The notes under the pieces: model-generated | Told to the model about the DNA's origin: nothing | The model's input: only the letters and a program-made list of their open reading frames with translations | Databases searched by the model: none | Source: Caryophanales bacterium | Lineage (GTDB): Bacteria; Bacillota_I; Bacilli_A; RF39; UBA660 | Reading direction: 5' to 3' | Length of the DNA: 64,000 bases | Assembly (NCBI GenBank): GCA_016290885.1 | Contig: JAEEVN010000001.1 | Location: forward strand, 152,481-216,480 | Shown here: positions 25,249-34,695 of the stretch, piece by piece | Layout: the number at the start of each line of letters is the position of its first letter | How positions within the stretch are numbered: the first letter of the stretch is position 1 | Program-made: the position numbers and the translations under genes

Positions 25249-27169
25249 TAGAATCACCTGCCTTTATTTTATAATCATCCTCTAGAGAGAATTCTACATT
25301 TTCTTCAATCCAAGCTTTTCTTGGTTCAACTTTTTCTCCCATAAGAACAGATACTCTCTTTTCAGCTAGTACTGCATCTGTTATTTTTACTCTTATTAAA
25401 GTTCTTGTTTCTGGATTCATTGTAGTTTCCCAAAGTTGTGTAGCATCCATTTCTCCAAGTCCTTTATATCTTTGTAAATCAGATAATGATTTATTTTTTG
25501 TTAATTCTTTTAATTCTTCATCTGTATATAAATATTCAAAATGATTTTTATCAATAGTAGCTTTATATAAAGGTGGACATGCAATATATAATTTACCTTC
25601 TTCAATAAGTGGTTTCATATATCTATAGAAGAATGTAATTAATAATACTTGAATATGACATCCATCATCATCAGCATCGGTCATGATAATTACTTTATCA
25701 TAATTACAGTTCTTCATATCAAAGTCTGCTCCTACACCTGCTCCTATTGTATATATTAATGTATTAATTTCTTGGTTCTTATAAGCTTCATCAAGTGATG
25801 CTCTTTCAGTATTTAATACTTTACCTCTAAGTGGAAGTATTGCTTGATATGTTCTATCTCTACCAGTTTTAGCAGAACCTCCAGCAGAATCACCCTCTAC
25901 TATAAATAACTCATCTTTCTTAGGATCTTTTCTTGCTGCAGGTGCTAATTTATCTGATATATTTTTTTCTTTCTTAGTTCCTTGATTCTTTCTTATTTCT
26001 TCTCTTGCTTTTCTAGCAGCATCTCTAGCCATCTTTCCTTTTAATGCTTTGTTAATTATATTAACAGCACTTTCATTATTTTCTTCTAAATAGAAAGATA
26101 TATTTTCTAAAGTAAGGGCTTCTACTACATTCTTAGCAATTGGAGTACCTAATTTACCTTTAGTTTGTCCTTCAAATTGAAGTAATGCTTCAGGTATTCT
26201 TAAAGATATAACTGCAGTTAAACCTTCTCTTACATCAGATCCTTCAAAGTTTTTATCTTTAGCTTTTAAATATCCATTACTTCTTGCATAATCATTAAAT
26301 GCTTTAGTTAAAGCTGATTTAAATCCTACTTCATGAGAACCACCATCAACTGTCTTAACATTGTTAACAAATGATATTATATTTTCTGTAGTATATGAAT
26401 CAGTATATTGAAGAGCTATTTCTACTTCAATACCATCTTTTGATCCTTTAAAATGTACTACATTATTTATTGGAGTTTTATCTTCATCTATATATTCAAC
26501 AAATGATTTAATACCATTTTCATAATGATATTTTTCAGATCTATTATTTATTTCATCTATTACTTCTACTGTAAGTCCTTTTAATAAGAAAGCAGATTCT
26601 TGCATTCTTTCACAAATAGTACTATAAGAAAAATCAGTAGTACTAAATACTTCTTTATCTGGTAAAAATCTAACAGTAGTTCCTGTTTTATTAGTCTTAC
26701 CTACTTCTTTTAAAGGTGATGCAACTTTTCCACCATCTTTAAAACTAATAGTATATTCTTTACCATCTCTTCTTGAATTAACTATCATCATACTAGATAG
26801 AGCATTAACTACTGAAGCACCAACACCATGTAATCCTCCAGAAACTTTATAGTTCCCTTCTTCAAATTTTCCACCAGCATGTAAAACAGTATAAATAACT
26901 TCTACTGTACTTTTACCTGATTCATGTTTTCCTACTGGTACACCTCTACCATTATCTGAAACACTTATAGATTTATCTTTATGAAGAGTAATAGTAATAG
27001 TATCACCATAACCATTCATAACTTCATCTATTGAGTTATCTACTATTTCCCATACTAAATGATGAAGACCTCTTTTATCAGTAGACCCAATATACATACC
27101 TGGTCTTTTTCTAACTGCGTCTAAGCCTTCAAGTATTTTAATAGAACTCTCATCATACTTTGGTGCCAT
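25235..27169 (-). CDS. parE: DNA topoisomerase IV subunit B
   Basis: A 644-aa ATPase subunit. GHKL motifs: VDNSIDEVMNG, SVSDNGRGVPV and GGLHGVGASVVNALS. Toprim: EGDSAGGSAKTGRDR and the metal motif TDADDDGCHI. C-terminal PLYKATIDKN and RYKGLGEMDATQLWETTM follow. AGGAG 8 bases before the ATG at 27169 selects it over 27193. GyrB is the alternative; the parE-parC overlap and lack of gyrase features in the partner favour topoisomerase IV. Confidence 0.92.
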   Translation of the reverse strand: MAPKYDESSIKILEGLDAVRKRPGMYIGSTDKRGLHHLVWEIVDNSIDEVMNGYGDTITITLHKDKSISVSDNGRGVPVGKHESGKSTVEVIYTVLHAGGKFEEGNYKVSGGLHGVGASVVNALSSMMIVNSRRDGKEYTISFKDGGKVASPLKEVGKTNKTGTTVRFLPDKEVFSTTDFSYSTICERMQESAFLLKGLTVEVIDEINNRSEKYHYENGIKSFVEYIDEDKTPINNVVHFKGSKDGIEVEIALQYTDSYTTENIISFVNNVKTVDGGSHEVGFKSALTKAFNDYARSNGYLKAKDKNFEGSDVREGLTAVISLRIPEALLQFEGQTKGKLGTPIAKNVVEALTLENISFYLEENNESAVNIINKALKGKMARDAARKAREEIRKNQGTKKEKNISDKLAPAARKDPKKDELFIVEGDSAGGSAKTGRDRTYQAILPLRGKVLNTERASLDEAYKNQEINTLIYTIGAGVGADFDMKNCNYDKVIIMTDADDDGCHIQVLLITFFYRYMKPLIEEGKLYIACPPLYKATIDKNHFEYLYTDEELKELTKNKSLSDLQRYKGLGEMDATQLWETTMNPETRTLIRVKITDAVLAEKRVSVLMGEKVEPRKAWIEENVEFSLEDDYKIKAGDSNGKK

Positions 27170-27201
27170 ATTTTCAACTCCTTCTAGTATCAAACATAAG
27201 A

Positions 27202-27230
27202 ATTATAACAAATTCTTCTTTTTTTTACAA
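27202..27230 (-). promoter_or_regulatory. Promoter of parE-parC
   Basis: Minus strand TTGTAA (27225-27230), 17-bp spacer ending TGT, TATAAT (27202-27207): extended -10 with acceptable -35, about 30 bases before the start codon. Confidence 0.7.
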
Positions 27231-27264
27231 GCAAAATAAGCGGAAACTCCCTTCCACTACTAAT

Positions 27265-27309
27265 TTAATTTACATAATTTTTTAAAAAAAGAATAATTTG
27301 TTCATACAT
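27265..27309 (-). other. Possible 14-codon ORF or small transcript in the wzm-parE gap
   Basis: In the 200-base gap between wzm and parE, the minus strand has TGTTATAAT (27336-27344), then AGGGGG, ATT and ATG starting a 14-codon frame (MYEQIILFLKNYVN) ending in TAA. A hairpin GGAA-GGGAG-TTCC lies downstream at about 27240-27256. This could be a leader peptide, a short RNA or chance. The rest of the gap holds the parE promoter. Confidence 0.25.
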
Positions 27310-27342
27310 AATCCCCCTGACTATGTTCTATATAAATTATAA

Positions 27343-27372
27343 CAAAAAAAAAGTACTTTTTAAAGTACTTTT
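27343..27372 (-). terminator. Intrinsic terminator of the wzt-wzm unit
   Basis: Stem AAAAGTACTT/AAGTACTTTT followed on the minus strand by nine T residues; overlaps the wzm stop. Confidence 0.85.
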
Positions 27373-28141
27373 ATACTTCTTCAGCGAATCCTTTTTCTAA
27401 TTTCTTAAATATTAGTGTTCCTAATATTAATACTATTAGAGATACTCCACCTACTATACCAAGTGATTGTAGATCAGGCATAGTTTTGTAATAGAATATT
27501 GCTCTATAAGCATCAAGCATATGTGCAAGTGGATTTAAATATAATATCCATCTATATCTTTCTGGGAACATACTAACACTATATAATATTGGTGTTCCAT
27601 AGAATACTAAGTTTACTAAGAATTGTACTAAATATTGTATATCCTTAACATATACATTTATTGCACTTAATATAAATAGTAAACCTATACTAAATATAGT
27701 CTGGATCAGTGCTATAACTGGAAGCCATATTAGATGTATACTAACGCCTATTCCACCAAATATTACAAATATTAATATAATTACACATGATATTAAGAAG
27801 TTAATTAGTGCTGCTACTACAACACTTATTGGAATAATTTCTCTTGGGAAATAAACTTTCTTAATGATTGCACCATTTGCCCATACACAGTTACATCCAT
27901 TATTAATTACTGTAGTAAAGAATGACCATGGTATAACTCCAGTAATAAGATATATTAAATAATTATCTTGTTTTACTCTCATTATATATGGGAATACTAT
28001 TGCATATACTGCTACCATAAGTAATGGATTTAAGAATGACCATAATACTCCAAGGAATGATCCTTTATATTTACCTCTTATCTCTTTATGTACACTAGTT
28101 TTTAATAATTCTCTATATTGAAATAATTCTTTAAATATCAT
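27371..28141 (-). CDS. ABC-2 type polysaccharide/teichoic acid export permease
   Basis: A 256-aa integral membrane protein with about six membrane segments. Family blocks are SVHKEIRGKYKGSFLGVLWSFLNPLL near the N-terminus and YLNPLAHMLDAYRAIFY near the C-terminus, as in TagG/Wzm/RfbD permeases. With the ATPase encoded just upstream it should form the exporter of a lipid-linked glycan or wall teichoic acid. I chose the ATG at 28141 with GGTGAT upstream; the longer frame starts with TTG inside the end of the ATPase gene. Confidence 0.9.
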   Translation of the reverse strand: MIFKELFQYRELLKTSVHKEIRGKYKGSFLGVLWSFLNPLLMVAVYAIVFPYIMRVKQDNYLIYLITGVIPWSFFTTVINNGCNCVWANGAIIKKVYFPREIIPISVVVAALINFLISCVIILIFVIFGGIGVSIHLIWLPVIALIQTIFSIGLLFILSAINVYVKDIQYLVQFLVNLVFYGTPILYSVSMFPERYRWILYLNPLAHMLDAYRAIFYYKTMPDLQSLGIVGGVSLIVLILGTLIFKKLEKGFAEEV

Positions 28142-28146
28142 ACTAA

Positions 28147-28890
28147 TCACCCACAAATCTCTAGATATTTATCAATGACTTTACCTGGATCTCCATCCAT
28201 TTCTATTCTGCCATCTTTTATCCATACAGCTCTATTACATAAATCTTTAACTTGATCTAAATTATGTGAAACAATAACTATTGTTTTATTTTCATTTTCT
28301 TTTAATTCATGTAGTTTCTTGAAACATTTTTCTTGGAAGTGTTGATCTCCTACTGCAAGTATTTCATCAATTAATAATATTTCAGCATCAACATTTATAG
28401 CTATAGAGAAAGCAAGTCTCATATACATACCAGAAGAATAAGTTCTAACTGGACTATCTATAAATTCTCCAAGTTCAGAGAATTCTATAATTGTATTTAA
28501 TCTTTTTTCTATTTCTTGTTTAGTTAAACCAAATATGGCTGCATTGAAATAGATGTTTTCTCTACCAGTAAAATCAGGATGAAAACCTGCTCCTAATTCT
28601 AGTAATGAAGTTAATTTACCATTAACTTTAATATTTCCTTTAGTAGGATAAATAATCTTAGTCATTAATTTTAATAATGTAGATTTACCACTACCATTAG
28701 TACCTATTAATGCAACTGTTTCACCTTTTTTGATATCTAAATCTATATCTTTAAGAATATGTACTTTAACTACTTTATTTCTCTTAGCAAATAATAGTTT
28801 TTCTTTTAATGTTCCTGGTTTATCAGAATTCCATTTAAAGTCTTTATACAAATTTTTAACTCTAATTGCATATTCATTTTTTTGTTCCAT
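28147..28890 (-). CDS. ABC transporter ATPase for polysaccharide/teichoic acid export (TagH/Wzt type)
   Basis: A 247-aa ATPase: Walker A GTNGSGKST at 63-71, TSLLELGAGFHPDFTGRENI typical of Wzt/TagH, signature SSGMYMRLAFS, Walker B EILLIDEILAVGD and switch His in VIVSHN. It has no C-terminal carbohydrate-binding domain, so it resembles the short TagH/RfbE form. The partner permease gene follows six bases after its frame. Export of teichoic acid or a capsular chain is inferred from family and from the glycosyltransferase and GtrA genes nearby. Confidence 0.93.
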   Translation of the reverse strand: MEQKNEYAIRVKNLYKDFKWNSDKPGTLKEKLLFAKRNKVVKVHILKDIDLDIKKGETVALIGTNGSGKSTLLKLMTKIIYPTKGNIKVNGKLTSLLELGAGFHPDFTGRENIYFNAAIFGLTKQEIEKRLNTIIEFSELGEFIDSPVRTYSSGMYMRLAFSIAINVDAEILLIDEILAVGDQHFQEKCFKKLHELKENENKTIVIVSHNLDQVKDLCNRAVWIKDGRIEMDGDPGKVIDKYLEICG

Positions 28891-28916
28891 AAATTCCTCC
28901 TAAAAGGTATATGTAT

Positions 28917-28925
28917 ATTATACCA
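28917..28925 (-). promoter_or_regulatory. Extended -10 promoter of wzt-wzm
   Basis: Minus strand TGGTATAAT just after the gtrA terminator; no convincing -35. Confidence 0.5.
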
Positions 28926-28928
28926 AAG

Positions 28929-28951
28929 AAAAATGCTTTTTTTAAGCACTA
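28929..28951 (-). terminator. Terminator of the gtrA gene
   Basis: Stem AGTGCTT/AAGCATT with an A-rich loop and a T-run on the minus strand; one mismatched pair. Confidence 0.65.
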
Positions 28952-29404
28952 TTTCTCTAAAAATATCTTTCTAGTTATAAAATTAAACACCATAACTATA
29001 ATAGTAGAACCTATTTTAACTAACATAGCATTTAATTCTAATTTATGTATTCCAAGCCATAGTAATAATTCTGAAAGTAAGAAACCAATTACACTAAATA
29101 CTATAAATTCAATAAATATCTTAACTTTACTCTTTTCTTTATTAACATCAAATACCCATTTAACTGATGCTATATAGTTATATATTACAGATATAGTAAA
29201 TGATATTATATTTGCTATTAATGGTTCTATATGTAAGAAATTATAACAAATATAATATATTATCCAGTCTAATACAGTAGCAGTTCCACCTACTATAACA
29301 AATTTAAATATTTGTAATAATAGTCTTTCATTCTTTTCACTTATATTAATATGCAAAAATTTTAATAACTTATTAAATACTTTTCCTAATTTATCTTCTT
29401 TCAT
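28949..29404 (-). CDS. GtrA family membrane protein
   Basis: A 151-aa protein with four membrane segments. FKFVIVGGTATVLDWIIYY and the later NYIASVKWVF are GtrA signatures. Family members are small membrane proteins thought to flip or present undecaprenyl-phosphate sugars for glycan decoration. Genomic proximity to the wzm/wzt exporter fits. Eleven hydrophilic residues precede the first segment. It appears to be its own transcription unit. Confidence 0.88.
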   Translation of the reverse strand: MKEDKLGKVFNKLLKFLHINISEKNERLLLQIFKFVIVGGTATVLDWIIYYICYNFLHIEPLIANIISFTISVIYNYIASVKWVFDVNKEKSKVKIFIEFIVFSVIGFLLSELLLWLGIHKLELNAMLVKIGSTIIVMVFNFITRKIFLEK

Positions 29405-29477
29405 TATTTTCTCCTTATTGTTACATATATAATTTTATAATAAATATATAAATAAAACAAGGTTTAAAAGAAAAATA

Positions 29478-29705
29478 CTACTCTATACAAACATATATAA
29501 CTTTTTCTTCTAATACCTCTTCTTCCTTAATATATTCATTTATATTGTCATGACCAATTGTTATATATTTAAATCTTTCTTTTTCTTCTTTTTTAATTTC
29601 TTTTTTAATAGTAATCTTCTTTTCCTTCTTACTTGGATTATTAAACATAAATAATGGAATTATTAATATAATTACTAATAATATAATTATAATTATCTTT
29701 TTCAA
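29478..29705 (-). CDS. Small single-pass membrane protein, Lys/Glu-rich tail (TTG start)
   Basis: A 75-aa protein if the TTG at 29705 is used. AGGGGG lies 6 bases before that TTG, whereas the more upstream ATG at 29771 falls within the terminator of the preceding gene. The first 20 residues are strongly hydrophobic (KKIIIIILLVIILIIPLF), followed by a Lys/Glu-rich juxtamembrane part and a C-terminal VIYVCIE. No family recognised; the pattern suggests a membrane anchor with a short external domain. Confidence 0.5.
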   Translation of the reverse strand: MKKIIIIILLVIILIIPLFMFNNPSKKEKKITIKKEIKKEEKERFKYITIGHDNINEYIKEEEVLEEKVIYVCIE

Positions 29706-29759
29706 ATTATACCCCCTAATAATATATTCGAAAAAAATATATAAAATTCCCCAATAAAT

Positions 29760-29785
29760 AAAAAAATCCAAGTAAAACTTGGATT
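29760..29785 (-). terminator. Intrinsic terminator of the ftsK-WG-263-aa unit
   Basis: Stem AATCCAAG/CTTGGATT, 5-base loop, seven T residues on the minus strand. Confidence 0.85.
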
Positions 29786-30575
29786 ATTCTGTTACTATAT
29801 ATGGATCAAATTTAGAACCATCACCCATTTTATAATTAACAGTATTTAATAATTTAATAACAAATATAATATCTGCTTTAGACCCATCAATATCTCTTGT
29901 AGTATTATTTATATTATCATAGATTTTATATCCTGTACTACTTGAAACAATCATGTCTTTTTCTGGATTTATAAAGTTACTATTATTAATATCATTTTGT
30001 GATATTAAGTCTACATTATTGCTTATTTTTCTATCTATTTCATTATATTTATTTCTTATCACTTGTACTATATTATCTGTACTAATTTCTTTTGTTTCGT
30101 TATTTGTTATATAAACACTTCCACTAGAATCAACTTTTATTATTCTGTAAGTATCATTATTATAATAAATATAATTCTCTTCATTATTTATATAACATAT
30201 TTCAGAACAATTAAATAATTTGCTAAATAATTCATTTTTTAAATAAATATCTTCAATTTTAGAATCTTTTACTACAAAGTATATTCTTGTTTCTTCATCA
30301 TATAAATCTTTAGTTACTTCTTTAGCTTCTTCTTCAGTAAAATAATCATTAATTATTAAATCTTTCAATACTATTTCACTTTCACCATTATATCTATCTA
30401 TATTATTTTGAATATATTCTTTTGATTTATCAAGAATAAGATTCTTTTCTTCTTCTGGTGAAACAGATGCAGTTAAACTCTTAAAACTTTGAGTATTTGC
30501 TTTAAATAACATAAATAATGCTAATGTAAAAGCAAATGCTACACATAAATAAGTAAATATTTTTCTATCTTTCAT
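29784..30575 (-). CDS. Secreted or membrane-anchored hypothetical protein, pseudopilin-like layout
   Basis: A 263-aa protein with an N-terminal hydrophobic segment at about 8-25, then a helical region (DKSKEYIQNNIDRYNG) and a beta-rich C-terminal part containing YIYYNNDTYRIIKVDSSGSVYI. It ends with GDGSKFDPYIVTE, a terminal pattern I associate with surface proteins of low-GC gut bacteria. A two-Cys pair (NCSEIC) may form a disulfide. AGGAGG precedes the ATG. It follows the WG-repeat gene by eight bases, so probably one unit with ftsK. Function unknown. Confidence 0.7.
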   Translation of the reverse strand: MKDRKIFTYLCVAFAFTLALFMLFKANTQSFKSLTASVSPEEEKNLILDKSKEYIQNNIDRYNGESEIVLKDLIINDYFTEEEAKEVTKDLYDEETRIYFVVKDSKIEDIYLKNELFSKLFNCSEICYINNEENYIYYNNDTYRIIKVDSSGSVYITNNETKEISTDNIVQVIRNKYNEIDRKISNNVDLISQNDINNSNFINPEKDMIVSSSTGYKIYDNINNTTRDIDGSKADIIFVIKLLNTVNYKMGDGSKFDPYIVTE

Positions 30576-30583
30576 AAACCCTC

Positions 30584-32383
30584 CTACTTAATTGAATATA
30601 TTAACTTTCCTGAATAGTTATAATATGATGTTCCTATTATAAAATAATTATCTTTTATAGTTATATCATTTGTTTCTATTTTTATTGGTAATTCTTTATT
30701 AATAGCTAGATTATATAGTAATCTTTCACCACCATAATTAACTTCTACTATAGGATATTTATCTGTTATATATTCTACATCATCATATATTGCATTTGTT
30801 TCTATTTTTCCATTTGCAGAAATAAAACCATAATTTTCATTTTCATCTTGATATACAAATAATTTCTTTTTATAGTTTTTATTTAATATTTTAGATACAT
30901 CTTCATCTAAGAATAATATATTATAATAACTTAATTTAACTACTTCTTTACCATTAGAATTAATTACACCATATGTACCATTATTAGATACTATAGCATA
31001 TCCTTCTTCATTAAATTCAGAAGTAGTATCATATGCTATATTATTAACAAGGTCTCCTTTAGTATTAACATAATTATATTTACCATCATATAATTTTATA
31101 TTTAATTTATTATTATAAAATTCATTAGTTACAGGAATATATGTATCAAAAGAGCCTATTTTACCTTTAGCACTAATTATGTTATATACATCTTTATTAG
31201 AACTAAAGTCATGAGCTTTTTCTAATACTACTCCATCTCCATAACTATATGTATTATTCTTATTATCATTTATTTCTGATTGATTATTTAAATTTATATA
31301 ACTAATAGAAGAATCATTATTTATTCCTATTGCAATATCTGATTCTATATCATCTACTCTTACTCTTAAATACTTACTTGTTTTTAATTTTATTTTGTTA
31401 TTATCAATAACTATATAAGTATTATTTTCTTCTTTAGATTCACCTTTTATATAGAATACATTATTTTTTAATACTTCTATATCATCTAATGTATAACCAA
31501 ATACTTTAGTACCTGTTCCTAAATTAATTATTGCATATGATTTATTTAATTTAATTTTTGCATATCTATTATTAAGTGGTGTATCTTCTGGAACTGGTGA
31601 TATTTCTATATCTATATTTTTATTATCAATTTCATCTACTGCAAATGAGAATATTTCTTTTCCTTCTTTATTTAATACTCCCATTGTATTATCTCTAGTA
31701 AATAGATAAACGCCATTTTTACCATAACTGATAGTATCATATTTAAATGATGTTTTTTCATCTAAATTACTATCAAGCAATGCTTGTTTTAAACCATTTT
31801 TAGTTTGTTTAGATGCTATATATCTATTACCAAATAATCCAATATAGTAATAATTTCCAAATGGTACTTCTAATACTCCTTTAGAGTTTAATACACCATA
31901 TAAATTATTTTCATTTTTAACTATTGCATGCCCTTTATAATAATCTGTTCCTGATATATATTTAGCTCTAGTAATTACTGTACCTTCAGTATCTATATAA
32001 CCATATTTATCATTTTCTTCAATTCTAATTAAATTTACAGTATCTGCTTTTGAATTAGATACAAATAAATACATACCTAATATTGAAACAAATATGAATG
32101 CTATTACTGGAATAATAATAGTAGGTTTTTTAAATGATATTTTAGTATTCTTAGGTGCTATATCTTTAATCTTTGGATCTAATATCAAAATATTATTACT
32201 ATCTAATGTAGGTTCAGTGTTCTTTTCTTCTGGTTTAATATCTTTTATTCTTTCATCAAGAACTATAATATTATTATCATCCATCATAGTTGGAATAGTT
32301 TCTGTGGTAGGGATTTGTTCGAAATTATTTTCACTATTAAAACTATCATTTTGTTCAAATGGTAATTCATCAAAATTATTCAT
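30584..32383 (-). CDS. WG-repeat membrane protein
   Basis: A 599-aa protein: an acidic cytoplasmic N-terminus containing a duplicated ~27-residue unit (NNIIVLDERIKDI and NNILILDPKIKDI), one membrane segment at about 88-109, then an external domain of WG-type beta repeats (KYGYIDTEGTVI, LYGVLNSKGVLE, TYGVINSNGKEVV, NYGFISANGKIE). WG repeats usually form propeller-like binding surfaces. AGGAGGG lies upstream of the ATG; 25 bases separate it from ftsK. Its layout resembles the two paralogs at the left edge, but the N-terminus is longer. No enzyme motif. Confidence 0.82.
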   Translation of the reverse strand: MNNFDELPFEQNDSFNSENNFEQIPTTETIPTMMDDNNIIVLDERIKDIKPEEKNTEPTLDSNNILILDPKIKDIAPKNTKISFKKPTIIIPVIAFIFVSILGMYLFVSNSKADTVNLIRIEENDKYGYIDTEGTVITRAKYISGTDYYKGHAIVKNENNLYGVLNSKGVLEVPFGNYYYIGLFGNRYIASKQTKNGLKQALLDSNLDEKTSFKYDTISYGKNGVYLFTRDNTMGVLNKEGKEIFSFAVDEIDNKNIDIEISPVPEDTPLNNRYAKIKLNKSYAIINLGTGTKVFGYTLDDIEVLKNNVFYIKGESKEENNTYIVIDNNKIKLKTSKYLRVRVDDIESDIAIGINNDSSISYINLNNQSEINDNKNNTYSYGDGVVLEKAHDFSSNKDVYNIISAKGKIGSFDTYIPVTNEFYNNKLNIKLYDGKYNYVNTKGDLVNNIAYDTTSEFNEEGYAIVSNNGTYGVINSNGKEVVKLSYYNILFLDEDVSKILNKNYKKKLFVYQDENENYGFISANGKIETNAIYDDVEYITDKYPIVEVNYGGERLLYNLAINKELPIKIETNDITIKDNYFIIGTSYYNYSGKLIYSIK

Positions 32384-32408
32384 AAAATCCCTCCTATTCC
32401 TTTTTTAT

Positions 32409-34622
32409 TTATTCATTATCTTGTTCTACTTTATATAAAACTTCTCTTGGCTTAGAACCTTGTTGTGGTCCTATAATACCTCTTTCTTCAAATAAATCTA
32501 TTAATCTAGCTGCTCTATTATAACCTAATTTAAATTTTCTTTGTAATAATGATGCACTAGCTTTTCCTGTTGATAAAACAAACTCTAATGCTTCATTATA
32601 AATTGGATCATCTTGTTCTACATCATTTTTATCACTTGTAAATCCATCAGTAGTTGTATTACCTGATTCTTTAGTAAAATCCTCATCATAAACTGCTTTT
32701 TGTTGTGAAGAACAGAAATCTACTAATTTATTAATCTCATCTTCAGAAACATATGCTCCTTGAATTCTTTGAGGTATTGATTCTCCCATTGGTAAGAATA
32801 ACATATCTCCTTTACCAAGAAGTTTTTCTGCTCCAGCCATATCAAGAATTGTTCTTGAATCAACAAAGCTTGATACTGCAAATGATATTCTAGATGGTAT
32901 ATTAGCTTTAATAACACCTGTAATAACATTTGTAGATGGTCTTTGAGTTGCTACTACTAAATGTATACCTGCAGCTCTAGCCATTTGTGTAATTCTCATA
33001 ATTGAGTCTTCAACTTCTTTAGAGCATACAAGCATTAAGTCAGCAAGTTCATCGATTATTACTACCCAGTAAGGAAGTATTGGTAATCTACTTTCTTCTG
33101 GTAATTTATCATTTTGTTTTTTTACATAATCATTATATGTTTCTATGTTTTTAGTCTTACTATCACTAAATAGATCATATCTTCTTTCCATTTCTTTAAC
33201 TACTCTTTGTAGTGCAAGTGATGCTTTCTTTGGATCAACTACTACTGGTGTAATTAAATGTGGAATACCATTATAAATACCAAGTTCTACTTTCTTAGGG
33301 TCAATCATAACAAGTTTAACTTCATCTGGTTTAGCTCTCATAAGTATTGATCCTATAAGACAGTTAATACATACTGATTTACCTGATCCAGTAGCACCTG
33401 CTATAAGTAAGTGTGGTGTTTTATTAATTTCAAAATATTTTGCATTACCCATTATATCTTTTCCTAAAGCAACCATTAATTTATTATTAAATTTATCTTT
33501 AGGGAATGATGCAATTATTTCTCTAAATGATACCATTGAATTTACTTTATTAGGAATTTCTACTCCTACTGTACTTTTACCAGGTATTGGAGCTTCAATT
33601 CTAACATCTTTAGCAGCTAAAGCTAATGCTATTTCACTATGAAGAGATGTTATCTTATTCATTTTAGTACCAGATTTTAATTCTAACTCATATTGAGTTA
33701 CTGCAGGTCCTACATGAACTTCTACTACTTTTGCATATACTTCAAAATCTTTTAATACATTTTCAAGTAATTTAATATTTCTTTTAATCTCTTCTTCTTG
33801 TTCTTTAGTATTTTTAGTTTTACTTGGTTTAGCAAGTAAATCTATGTCTGGTAATTTATAATCTTTATATAAATTAGTATTATTAAATGAATTAGCCATA
33901 TTTTCTTTCATTGATTGTTTATATTCTTCTTCTTGTTTTGGATTAGTTAATTCATCGATTGAAGAAATAGCAACTCTATTATCTTTTAAACCATGACCTT
34001 TAACTTCTTCTTCATCATCATCTTCATCTTCTTCATATTCATCATCATTATTAGATTTTTTAATTTTAACTTTATCACTTAAACTTGAGATGATATCAAG
34101 TAATGAGAAATTAGAGAATAATACTAGTCCTATAAACATAATAACCGCTATTACGATTATACTTCCAATATATCCTAAGAATTTATCTAACACTAGTACA
34201 AAGAATAATCCTATTAATCCTCCACCAGTAAATACTTCTTTATTCTCTAGACAATTAACAAATGTATTAAAACCAATTTCCATATTTTCTTTAATACCTA
34301 AAGATTTATCTAAATTCATATTTGATAATGCTAGGTGTGCTAATGATAATACTCCTATAAAGAATAGAGCTGCTCCTATTGTTTTAAGAGTTAAATATTT
34401 AGGTCTCTTTCTTTTAATAAGCATATATCCACCTATTATTATTAATAAAGCTAAAAATACGAAGTATAAACTTCCCATTAATAACATTCCTGCACCCTTA
34501 ACATATTTACCAACAATATTAGCTTTATATCCTAAGAATCCAATTATTCCAATAACAATAAGTAATATACCTAGTATTTCAATAGGAATTTTAATGTTTT
34601 TTAATTTTTTTCTTCTTCCCAT
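32409..34622 (-). CDS. ftsK: DNA translocase FtsK/SpoIIIE
   Basis: A 737-aa septal DNA pump. Four hydrophobic segments lie in the first ~175 residues, then an acidic linker (EYEEDEDDDEEE at about 195-206). The RecA-like motor has Walker A GATGSGKSV at about 408-416 and Walker B VIIDELADL. The C-terminal gamma winged helix (SASLLQRKFKLGYNRAARLIDLFEERGI) reads orientation sequences. The ATG at 34622 has AGGTGA upstream. It moves chromosome ends through the closing septum; EzrA, also in this window, acts in the same process. Confidence 0.96.
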   Translation of the reverse strand: MGRRKKLKNIKIPIEILGILLIVIGIIGFLGYKANIVGKYVKGAGMLLMGSLYFVFLALLIIIGGYMLIKRKRPKYLTLKTIGAALFFIGVLSLAHLALSNMNLDKSLGIKENMEIGFNTFVNCLENKEVFTGGGLIGLFFVLVLDKFLGYIGSIIVIAVIMFIGLVLFSNFSLLDIISSLSDKVKIKKSNNDDEYEEDEDDDEEEVKGHGLKDNRVAISSIDELTNPKQEEEYKQSMKENMANSFNNTNLYKDYKLPDIDLLAKPSKTKNTKEQEEEIKRNIKLLENVLKDFEVYAKVVEVHVGPAVTQYELELKSGTKMNKITSLHSEIALALAAKDVRIEAPIPGKSTVGVEIPNKVNSMVSFREIIASFPKDKFNNKLMVALGKDIMGNAKYFEINKTPHLLIAGATGSGKSVCINCLIGSILMRAKPDEVKLVMIDPKKVELGIYNGIPHLITPVVVDPKKASLALQRVVKEMERRYDLFSDSKTKNIETYNDYVKKQNDKLPEESRLPILPYWVVIIDELADLMLVCSKEVEDSIMRITQMARAAGIHLVVATQRPSTNVITGVIKANIPSRISFAVSSFVDSRTILDMAGAEKLLGKGDMLFLPMGESIPQRIQGAYVSEDEINKLVDFCSSQQKAVYDEDFTKESGNTTTDGFTSDKNDVEQDDPIYNEALEFVLSTGKASASLLQRKFKLGYNRAARLIDLFEERGIIGPQQGSKPREVLYKVEQDNE

Positions 34623-34647
34623 ATTTTTCACCTATCATTCCATTATA

Positions 34648-34656
34648 ATTATATCA
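34648..34656 (-). promoter_or_regulatory. Extended -10 promoter of ftsK
   Basis: Minus strand TGATATAAT about 26 bases before the start codon; no strong -35. Confidence 0.45.
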
Positions 34657-34695
34657 TTCTTTATATATTTTTTAAATATATAAATTAAAAAATAT

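Noticed and set aside
22702-27169. Calling the topoisomerase pair gyrA/gyrB
   Set aside because: The A subunit lacks a QRRGGKG-type GyrA box and the B/A gene order with overlap suits parE-parC.
29706-29771. A longer 97-aa version of the small membrane protein from an ATG at 29771
   Set aside because: The ATG falls in the preceding terminator; AGGGGG before the TTG at 29705 is far better.
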